A stretch of DNA of 5,409 nt from Balneolaceae bacterium (lineage in GTDB: Bacteria; Bacteroidota; Rhodothermia; Balneolales; Balneolaceae). Below are positions 1-4,889 of this stretch, piece by piece (the stretch's first letter is position 1; each line of letters begins with the position of its first letter). The position numbers were made by a program, and so were the translations under genes. A model generated the notes under the pieces. The model worked only from the letters and a program-made list of their open reading frames with translations, made no database searches and had not been told where the DNA came from. The DNA lies in contig SKWF01000145.1 of NCBI GenBank assembly GCA_007129085.1, positions 1 to 5,409 on the forward strand, written 5' to 3'.

Positions 1-48
1 GGGTGTGTTTGAAAAGGCAGAAGGGTTTAATGCAGTATCATTCCGACT
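1..48. other. Left-edge sequence of unresolved content
   Basis: The 48 bases before the stop codon of the acetyltransferase gene contain no hairpin or T-run that would make a terminator. Two plus-strand frames are open from the window edge: one stops at 62-64 and the other at 84-86. Either could be the last codons of a gene entering from the left and overlapping the acetyltransferase gene tail to tail, but so short a tail cannot be identified, and both frames may be open by chance. Confidence 0.3.
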
Positions 49-339
49 TCAGAGAACATCCTGAAGCTCCGGGGTTTTCTCGATGATCGATTTGGCAAAC
101 GGACAGAGTGGAATCACTTTTACCTCATTTTGCCGAGCCCATTCTACACCGGCTTCAACAATCGTGCGCCCCAGTCCTTTTTCCTTATGGGCCTCATCCA
201 CTTCGGTATGATCGATGATAATCCGCGTGTTTCCAACACGGGTATAGGTCATTTTGGCTATAACCGAATCCTCCTGTTTGATTACAAACTCTCCTTTATG
301 ATCACGCGCTTGATGGGTTACCTTTGGTTTACCGCTCAT
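49..339 (-). CDS. Small GNAT-family N-acetyltransferase (YjdJ/NATD1-like)
   Basis: A 96-residue protein resembling the short, single-domain GNAT proteins of the PF14542/COG2388 type, which are about 90-110 residues long; this one is therefore full length. Visible family marks are the HTEV segment (residues 44-47), the acetyl-CoA pyrophosphate-binding loop HKEKGLG (51-57) followed by an amphipathic helix ending in WAR (67-69), and the PLCPF segment (77-81) with its conserved cysteine C79, then a typical ending with an EKTPE turn. By family knowledge it should be a cytoplasmic acetyl-CoA-dependent acyltransferase. The acceptor substrate of this subfamily is not established, so no specific function is assigned. 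The ATG at 339 is supported by GAGG five bases upstream. The gene is divergent from the amidase gene across a 328-bp spacer, and no partner lies in the window. Confidence 0.88.
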   Translation of the reverse strand: MSGKPKVTHQARDHKGEFVIKQEDSVIAKMTYTRVGNTRIIIDHTEVDEAHKEKGLGRTIVEAGVEWARQNEVKVIPLCPFAKSIIEKTPELQDVL

Positions 340-344
340 GCTTG

Positions 345-348
345 CCTC
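345..348 (-). promoter_or_regulatory. Ribosome binding site of the GNAT gene
   Basis: Read on the minus strand, GAGG stands five bases before the ATG at 339. It is one of only two convincing Shine-Dalgarno matches in the window and supports the chosen start. Confidence 0.55.
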
Positions 349-400
349 GAAATATCGATTAGAATTAATTATGAGATGAATTTAGGAGATATCTGTACAC

Positions 401-414
401 TTTTCAGCTGAAAA
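401..414. repeat. 14-bp perfect palindrome TTTTCAGCTGAAAA
   Basis: The sequence is its own reverse complement with no spacer. It lies 62 bp upstream of the acetyltransferase start, where a regulator could act on that gene. In AT-rich DNA a palindrome of this length is unusual but could arise by chance. No regulator family is assigned. Confidence 0.4.
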
Positions 415-509
415 TAGTCAAACCGATTGAGAGAGACGGTGAATAAATTTAGCTCAAATAAACCATCGATTTCCACACCAGGAAATTAAATAGAGAATCT
501 GAGTACAAA

Positions 510-531
510 TTTATTGAAACTCCTCAATAAA
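510..531. repeat. Inverted repeat with 8-bp arms and 6-base loop
   Basis: The arms TTTATTGA (510-517) and TCAATAAA (524-531) are exact reverse complements separated by AACTCC. It is AT-rich and lacks a following T-run, so it is a weak hairpin or a possible protein site rather than a terminator. It sits 136 bp upstream of the amidase start. Confidence 0.4.
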
Positions 532-567
532 CAGTGGCGCATGGCGTTCCATCTAAAGTTTACCCAA

Positions 568-590
568 ATATGTATCTCGCAGATACATAT
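568..590. promoter_or_regulatory. Operator-like palindrome upstream of the amidase
   Basis: Two perfect 10-bp arms, ATATGTATCT and its exact reverse complement, flank a 3-base centre CGC, giving a 23-bp dyad 77 bp before the amidase start codon. The size, perfect symmetry and odd-length centre are what a dimeric helix-turn-helix repressor or activator site looks like. The right arm overlaps a -10-like TATAGT at 588-593, which would suit repression of the amidase-udk unit, but that promoter is not well supported. The dyad is followed by no T-run. The family of the regulator cannot be told from the site, and no regulator gene is in the window. Confidence 0.5.
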
Positions 591-667
591 AGTTCGCAAA
601 TATCAATAACTGTTTCAGGAAATGGTTAAAAATTCAGTAAATTCCGTAAAATCATCTGCAACACATC

Positions 668-1936
668 ATGAACTTTAGGTCAAAGACTTCTTTTATCGTC
701 GCTTTCACGGCGATTGCCATTGTTTTTGGTATACAGTTTCTGTTTTTAGCCCCCACTGCGAGTGCTCAAACCGAACTGAACAGGATATCTGCCGTTGAGC
801 GAAGTGATGGTAATGGCTTTGTTGTACGTCACCACCTCTCCCAGGCGGTCGACTCATTTTCCGTATTCCAGCCCCGTAAAGATCTTATCCAGATGGTTCT
901 GTACGCACAGGATCTCGATACAACCGATTTTCGTCACCCCGATCCCCATTCTGCTTTTAAAGAGTTCAACCTATTTAATATCACCAACGGTTTCGCGGTT
1001 GACATCCACCTGCAGGAGGATGTCCATTTCACTTCCTCGGCCTATCCCGATCAAAACGGAAGAGATCTGCTCCTCGCACTAACCAATACCGATCCTGCAA
1101 ACCTTACAGATCTCACCGAAGAGATGGACCCGATTGACTGGGAGCTCCACACAGAACAACAAGACGATGAAGGAGATCTATTTGGTGATGAAGGCCCGCG
1201 AATGGGATCTACATTTGACGTAGTTGTGCTGGATGCCGGCCACGGCGGAAAAGATCCCGGATCAATCGGTGTGGGAGGCGTCCGGGAAAAAGATATCGCA
1301 CTTGCCGTAACCATGAAGGTGGGCGAATATATTGAGCAAAATATCCCCGATCTAAAGGTGGTCTACACCCGAACAGAAGATGAATTTGTGGAGCTTGCCG
1401 AGCGGGGACGAATTGCGAACCAGCATAACGGTGATCTTTTTGTCTCCATCCATGCCAACTCCTTTTCCCATCAAAATATCGCTCGTCAACAGCAGGCAAA
1501 TGGCGCCGAAGTCTATATCCTCGGAATGGCGCGTAGCCAGTCGGCAATAGATGTAATGAAACGTGAGAACGCGGCTTTGATGTACGAAAACGGCGATACA
1601 GAACAACTTACCGAAGAAGAACTTTTAATTTATGAGCTGACCAACGCCGGTAACATGAGTACCAGCGAACGGATTGCCGGAAAAGTTGAAAATCAATTTC
1701 GTGAACGGGCACAACGGCGATCACGAGGTGTAAAACAGGCCGGTTTTCAGGTACTGTACGAAGCCTCCATGCCTGGTGTACTTATCGAACTCGGTTTCCT
1801 CTCCAATCCAAATGAAGCCCAGTACTTGAGCACAGAGTATGGTCAGGCGATTGTTGCCTCCGCCATTTTTCGCTCAATACGGGATTTTAAAGAAGAGTAC
1901 GACAGAATGAATAATCGCCAAACATCAACACGTTAG
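668..1936 (+). CDS. Secreted N-acetylmuramoyl-L-alanine amidase (Amidase_3, AmiC-like)
   Basis: A zinc hydrolase that cuts the amide bond between N-acetylmuramic acid and L-alanine in peptidoglycan, as in daughter-cell separation. Of its 422 residues, 1-33 form a Sec signal peptide with cleavage expected after ASA (A33/Q34), so it acts in the periplasm. Residues 36-141 form a beta-rich region similar to AMIN targeting domains, though the match is loose. A flexible acidic linker follows (142-182). The Amidase_3 domain spans about 184-409 with the expected zinc ligands H192 (DAGHGG), E207 (REKD) and H262 (SIHAN), and catalytic E374 (IELGFLSN). Residues about 285-355, between H262 and E374, form a long helical insert. 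In E. coli AmiA/B/C such an insert blocks the active site until an EnvC- or NlpD-type activator binds, so similar control is likely here. No Shine-Dalgarno site precedes the ATG; the signal peptide fixes the start. The stop lies 3 bp before udk. Confidence 0.93.
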   Translation: MNFRSKTSFIVAFTAIAIVFGIQFLFLAPTASAQTELNRISAVERSDGNGFVVRHHLSQAVDSFSVFQPRKDLIQMVLYAQDLDTTDFRHPDPHSAFKEFNLFNITNGFAVDIHLQEDVHFTSSAYPDQNGRDLLLALTNTDPANLTDLTEEMDPIDWELHTEQQDDEGDLFGDEGPRMGSTFDVVVLDAGHGGKDPGSIGVGGVREKDIALAVTMKVGEYIEQNIPDLKVVYTRTEDEFVELAERGRIANQHNGDLFVSIHANSFSHQNIARQQQANGAEVYILGMARSQSAIDVMKRENAALMYENGDTEQLTEEELLIYELTNAGNMSTSERIAGKVENQFRERAQRRSRGVKQAGFQVLYEASMPGVLIELGFLSNPNEAQYLSTEYGQAIVASAIFRSIRDFKEEYDRMNNRQTSTR

Positions 1937-1939
1937 TCT

Positions 1940-2563
1940 ATGTCTAAACAACCGGTAATAATAGGAGTTGGCGGAGGAAGCGGCTCGGGGAAAACAACGG
2001 TCGTAAATCGAATATTGGAAGGAATTGGTGAGGATAATATTGTGCTTATTCAGCACGACTCCTACTATCGCGATCTGAGTCATCTGAAACTTGAAGAGCG
2101 TAAAAAACAGAATTTCGATCACCCCGCTTCTTTGGAAACGGAGCTGATGATTCGCCACGTTGATGCGCTGAAAAACGGCTATCAGGTGGAAGTTCCGGTG
2201 TACGATTTTGCCGCCCATACCCGATCTAATGAGACCATAAAAGTGTCACCACAAGAGATTATTCTGCTTGATGGCATCCTGATTCTCAATGAACCCGAAC
2301 TTCGGGAGAAGATGGATATCAAAATATTTGTGGATACCGACGATGATGTTCGACTACTCCGGCGAATAAAACGCGACATTATGGAGAGGGAACGGGATCT
2401 GGAAGGTGTGATGCATCAGTACGAAAAATTTGTGCGTCCCATGCACCTGGAGTTTGTAGAGCCGAGCAAGCGATATGCCGATATCATCATTCCGCGTGGA
2501 GGAGAAAACCATGTGGCACTCGATATGGTGATCGCCACCATCCGTGAAAAGCTTACCACGTAG
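1940..2563 (+). CDS. udk: Uridine kinase (uridine/cytidine kinase)
   Basis: Phosphorylates uridine and cytidine to UMP and CMP with ATP or GTP in the pyrimidine salvage pathway, in the cytoplasm. At 207 residues it matches the usual 205-215. The P-loop is GGSGSGKTT (12-20). The nucleoside-site segments follow in the family order: HDSYYRD (39-45), NFDHP (58-62) with the basic-acidic pattern after it, and YDFAAHTR (88-95). Residues 109-114 read LLDGIL where the family usually has EGI, a mild Glu-to-Asp change. The lid and C-terminal signature RRIKRD, QYEKFVRP and EPSKRYADIIIPRGG are all present and closely match E. coli Udk. The start lies 3 bp after the amidase stop with no Shine-Dalgarno site, so translation probably depends on coupling and the two genes share a transcript. 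Its 3' end overlaps the convergent coaX gene by 11 bp, with no terminator visible. Confidence 0.95.
   Translation: MSKQPVIIGVGGGSGSGKTTVVNRILEGIGEDNIVLIQHDSYYRDLSHLKLEERKKQNFDHPASLETELMIRHVDALKNGYQVEVPVYDFAAHTRSNETIKVSPQEIILLDGILILNEPELREKMDIKIFVDTDDDVRLLRRIKRDIMERERDLEGVMHQYEKFVRPMHLEFVEPSKRYADIIIPRGGENHVALDMVIATIREKLTT
2553..2563. other. Convergent 3' overlap of udk and coaX
   Basis: The last codons of udk (stop TAG 2561-2563) and of coaX (stop TAA, minus strand 2555-2553) share 11 bp. Neither side shows a hairpin followed by T residues, so each transcript must run into the other gene or end by a factor-dependent route. Confidence 0.9.
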
Positions 2564-3293
2564 ATTTAGAACTCTCCATTAGTTTAAGCAGCTCTTTCAT
2601 CCCATCAAAAACAAGATGGCGGCGTATTTTGGCATCGAACTCATCGCCTAGATGTCGGATTAGAAACTCCGCATCCCCGCCGGATATATAGACGTCTGCA
2701 CCTGAACTTTTTTCGAGAAAACGGTTCGTAAATTCACGGATGGCCGCCACATACGATCCATTAACTCCCCACTCGAGGCATTCACTCGTGCTTTTACCCG
2801 GAAATTTTCTTGGGATGGCTCGATCCGTATTGGGCAGTTGCGGAAGGTTCTGCTCCACGGCCGAATGAAACAGCTGCAAGCCCGGCATTATCACGCCACC
2901 CTGGTAAACTCGGTCTCCGGTCATCATATCGATAGTGCAGGCGGAACCGGAATCGATCACCACCACATGACTATTGGTGTAGGCACACGCCCCCAGACAA
3001 GCTAAAAATCGATCCATACCCAGCGTTTTGGGAGTGCTATAATCCAGCTCAAAGGCGGAGAGATCTTTGTTGGTAATCCATCGAACCCGTTCGGTATTCA
3101 GATTTTCCTGTACCAACTCCGATATGTCCCGCCGTACCGATACCACCGCAACATCCGTATCAGCAGAAATTTTTTGCAGCCACGCCGCTATGCCTTCCTT
3201 GTTGCTGATGTCTGTAGAGTAACGATCCACCCAGTCCAGGTTTACCTTTTCCGCTGCCTTCAGTGATGAGTTCCCAATATCGATGTAGAGCAT
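2553..3293 (-). CDS. coaX: Type III pantothenate kinase
   Basis: Phosphorylates pantothenate in the first committed step of coenzyme A synthesis. The type III (CoaX) enzymes belong to the ASKHA fold, need a monovalent cation and are not feedback-inhibited by CoA (family knowledge). The 246 residues fit the usual 240-270. Visible motifs are the N-terminal phosphate loop DIGNSSLK (5-12), STPKTLGMDR (86-95) with the likely catalytic base D94, the second phosphate/cation segment VVIDSGSACTID (111-122) with D114, GGVIMPG (132-138), and the adenosine-region SGGDA (204-208). Position 117 is serine where most members have threonine in the D-x-G-T pattern, a conservative change. The ATG is supported by AAGGA four bases upstream and by D5 lying very close to the start. 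In many bacteria coaX follows birA; here 422 bp of non-coding DNA lies upstream instead. Confidence 0.94.
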   Translation of the reverse strand: MLYIDIGNSSLKAAEKVNLDWVDRYSTDISNKEGIAAWLQKISADTDVAVVSVRRDISELVQENLNTERVRWITNKDLSAFELDYSTPKTLGMDRFLACLGACAYTNSHVVVIDSGSACTIDMMTGDRVYQGGVIMPGLQLFHSAVEQNLPQLPNTDRAIPRKFPGKSTSECLEWGVNGSYVAAIREFTNRFLEKSSGADVYISGGDAEFLIRHLGDEFDAKIRRHLVFDGMKELLKLMESSKSTW

Positions 3294-3297
3294 GCCG

Positions 3298-3302
3298 TCC
3301 TT
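3298..3302 (-). promoter_or_regulatory. Ribosome binding site of coaX
   Basis: On the minus strand AAGGA stands four bases before the ATG at 3293. It is the best Shine-Dalgarno match in the window and fixes the coaX start. Confidence 0.6.
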
Positions 3303-3423
3303 AGAGTTGATTATCTGTTTTTATAAAATTAGTATCTGTCCAAAAAGGCCGTTAAGAAAGACGACCATCATCAAATTTGTCATGCCTGTATTATCGTTTC
3401 TGCAAGATAGAGTTTGGGGAGTG

Positions 3424-3565
3424 TCCCTCCGCCGGCCGGCGGAGGGCAATGGGGGATGAACTTTTGTGCTTATGAATTAAATTTCAGACCATAGTTGATT
3501 ATGAAGATCATCCCCCTGCTCACCCGACAGCTGTCGGGATCGCTTTCCCTCCTTCAAAGGGGGAC
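3424..3565. repeat. Composite hairpin-rich intergenic repeat (REP/MITE-like)
   Basis: Three hairpins and one longer inverted pair lie within about 140 bp. A perfect 22-bp palindrome occupies 3425-3446 (half-site CCCTCCGCCGG). A perfect 16-bp palindrome, CCCGACAGCTGTCGGG, occupies 3523-3538. A near-perfect hairpin at 3546-3564 has arms beginning TCCC and ending GGGGGA. GGGGGATGA at 3451-3459 is repeated in inverse orientation at 3508-3516. Seen as a whole, each half reads TCCCYCC, then a hairpin, then GGAGGG, then GGGGGATGA toward the middle, so the element is an imperfect two-armed inverted repeat around a unique AT-rich centre (3460-3507). Non-coding G-rich elements of this style are common between genes in Bacteroidota-type genomes. 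Because it lies between divergent genes it is unlikely to be a terminator. Its being multi-copy is inferred. Confidence 0.7.
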
Positions 3566-3715
3566 TTATATCTTATTTTCCGATACAAGTTGTAAACTAC
3601 TTTCCATCAACCTAGAATACTAAAATAATTTAAAGCGGACTAAACCTTATTTACAACAGACTTGTTAGAATAGTATCTTCAAAACATTGAAATTTGCAGT
3701 AAAACAATTTTATTC

Positions 3716-4438
3716 ATGAATATTGAGAACAGAACAGCCGTTGTAACCGGAGCCAGCAGTGGGCTTGGCTACGAATTCAGTAAAAAACTGGTCAACAAAG
3801 GAGCTACCGTTTACGGGCTCGCCCGAAGTGAAGATAAGCTTCAAAAAATTCAAGATGAGCTGGGTGATGCATTCATCCCCGTGGTACAGGATGTAAGTAA
3901 CCACGATGATATTGAAAAATGGGTTTCCGATACATTCGGTGAGAACCTTACCCCTGATATTCTTATCAATAACGCCGGAATTGGGCTTTTTGGGCCGGTT
4001 GATGAACTCCCCCGCGAAGATTGGGAGGCGATGATAAACACCAACGTGAACGGTGTGTTTTACCTGACCCGACAGCTCGTTCCACACATGAAAAAGAGCA
4101 GCAGCCACTCGCATATTATCAATATTGCATCGGTTGCGGGACTGCTGGGCAACCCGAATATTTCGGGTTATAATGCCTCCAAATTTGCTGTTCGCGGATT
4201 CAGCGAGGCGCTCTTTAAAGAGCTTCGGTACGATAAAATTAAAGTCACCTGCATGTATCCCGGCTCTACTGCCACAGATTTTTTCGAAAAAGCAGGCGCC
4301 GACACCCATCCCAATATGATGCGCGGACACGATGTGGCCGACACGCTCGTTCATATCCTCGAAACGCCGGATAATTTCCTCATTAACGAAATTATGCTCC
4401 GTCCCCTGAATCCAAAAAATCCCAATGAAGAGAGTTAG
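3716..4438 (+). CDS. SDR-family NADP-dependent oxidoreductase (YdfG-like)
   Basis: A classical short-chain dehydrogenase/reductase of 240 residues, the usual length. The dinucleotide-binding motif TGASSGLG is at 11-18, NNAG at 85-88, the catalytic-tetrad asparagine is probably N110 (NVNG), and S139, Y152 and K156 complete the tetrad (YNASK). R37, just after the second beta-strand, is the kind of residue that favours NADP(H) over NAD(H). PGSTATDF (191-198) is the segment that normally closes over the cofactor. The C-terminal end (NEIMLRP, about 224-230) resembles YdfG-type 3-hydroxy acid dehydrogenases and the broad COG4221 group. The substrate cannot be deduced, since the family ranges over hydroxy acids, sugars, acyl-ACPs and steroids. 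There is no signal peptide, so it is cytoplasmic. No Shine-Dalgarno site precedes the ATG, which lies in AT-rich DNA, but TGASSGLG at position 11 supports it. Its end overlaps the lipoprotein gene by 14 bp. Confidence 0.93.
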   Translation: MNIENRTAVVTGASSGLGYEFSKKLVNKGATVYGLARSEDKLQKIQDELGDAFIPVVQDVSNHDDIEKWVSDTFGENLTPDILINNAGIGLFGPVDELPREDWEAMINTNVNGVFYLTRQLVPHMKKSSSHSHIINIASVAGLLGNPNISGYNASKFAVRGFSEALFKELRYDKIKVTCMYPGSTATDFFEKAGADTHPNMMRGHDVADTLVHILETPDNFLINEIMLRPLNPKNPNEES

Positions 4439-4883
4439 TGTAACAGCTCTATTGCTATCCCTCTTGTTGATAGCATCCTGCGGCGATTCAAAGCCGGAGG
4501 GTGTTATGGCGGAGGATCGCTATATAGACGTTTTTACAGAGCTGCTGGTGGCGAACCAGCTAACCGATGAGCAACTCGGCAGCGTCAACCGGAACTACGT
4601 TCATCAACAGATATTTGAGAAGTACGATACGGACCGTGAAACGTTTGAGACAAGCCACGCCTACTACCAGCGCAATGCAGAAGCGCAGGAGAACCGGCTG
4701 GATATCATTGAAGTGAAACTGGAGACCGAGCGCGACCGCATTCAGGAGGCGTTCGATGAATACCGGCGTCAACTGCAGGAAGAAGCCGAAAGCGACACCC
4801 TGGATATTGATGAAGATGCAGAGCTGGATTTGGAGATCGAGGATGTGGAAAACGATACTACGGTAACCACACAGGACGATTAG
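4425..4883 (+). CDS. DUF4296-like lipoprotein
   Basis: A 152-residue lipoprotein of unknown function. It begins with a lipoprotein signal peptide: basic MKR, a leucine-rich core, and the lipobox IASC with C19 as the lipidated residue, so it is anchored in the inner or outer membrane. Residues about 24-105 fit the DUF4296 pattern seen in Bacteroidota: PEGVMAEDRYIDVFTELLVAN (residues 24-44, one substitution-tolerant helix), then a spacer, then IFEKYDTDRETFETSHAYYQRN (63-84), then a charged helix. Residues 85-122 are rich in Glu, Arg and Gln and could form a coiled coil. The tail from about 123 is strongly acidic with many Asp and Glu, and looks disordered. The start overlaps the SDR stop by 14 bp and lacks a Shine-Dalgarno site, so it is probably translated by coupling. 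The signal peptide requires this start. The family's job is not known; the DUF4296 call is from memory of its pattern. Confidence 0.82.
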   Translation: MKRVSVTALLLSLLLIASCGDSKPEGVMAEDRYIDVFTELLVANQLTDEQLGSVNRNYVHQQIFEKYDTDRETFETSHAYYQRNAEAQENRLDIIEVKLETERDRIQEAFDEYRRQLQEEAESDTLDIDEDAELDLEIEDVENDTTVTTQDD

Positions 4884-4889
4884 AAGCCA

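Larger units (their letters stand above)
340..667. other. AT-rich divergent intergenic region with inverted repeats
   Basis: This 328-bp spacer separates the divergent acetyltransferase and amidase genes, so it must hold the promoters of both unless the genes are transcribed from elsewhere. It is AT-rich and has no convincing reading frame of its own. It contains three perfect inverted repeats (401-414, 510-531 and 568-590), listed separately. None is followed by a T-run on either strand, so none resembles an intrinsic terminator. I could not place a -35/-10 pair, or a Bacteroidota-type TTTG/TAnnTTTG pair, with confidence for either gene. A TATAGT hexamer at 588-593 touches the right arm of the third repeat but has no well-spaced partner. 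Confidence 0.6.
3294..3715. other. Divergent intergenic region between coaX and the SDR gene
   Basis: This 422-bp stretch separates two divergently transcribed genes and must hold their promoters, though I see no clear -35/-10 pair on either strand. Its middle part holds a composite repeat element (about 3424-3565, listed separately) that is much richer in G+C than its flanks. The right part, about 3566-3715, is very AT-rich and leads into the SDR start without a Shine-Dalgarno site. It includes a spaced 8-bp inverted pair, GTTGTAAA at 3589-3596 and TTTACAAC at 3650-3657, which may be chance. The only open frames are a few dozen codons long and run through the repeat, so no gene is called. 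Confidence 0.6.

Noticed and set aside
130..411. A 93-codon plus-strand frame opposite the acetyltransferase gene
   Set aside because: It is antisense to a protein with clear GNAT motifs and has no ribosome site or recognisable product.
3425..3446. GC-rich 22-bp palindrome as an intrinsic terminator
   Set aside because: No T-run follows on either strand, and it lies upstream of both flanking genes rather than at a gene end.
3382..3459. A 25-codon plus-strand frame in the coaX-SDR spacer
   Set aside because: It runs straight through the 22-bp palindrome of the repeat element, has no ribosome site, and translates to low-complexity Arg/Pro/Gly-rich sequence, as repeat DNA often does.
3424..3565. 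Repeated short motifs as a CRISPR array
   Set aside because: The repeats are inverted, not direct, differ from one another, and have no regular spacers or nearby cas genes.
4066..4076. ACCCGACAGCT in the SDR gene, also present in the intergenic palindrome at 3522-3532
   Set aside because: An 11-base match within coding sequence, without the second half of the palindrome; probably chance.
3710..4354. A 214-codon open frame on the minus strand opposite the SDR gene
   Set aside because: The plus strand encodes a complete SDR with all cofactor and catalytic motifs, while the antisense product matches no family I recognise. It is a long shadow frame.
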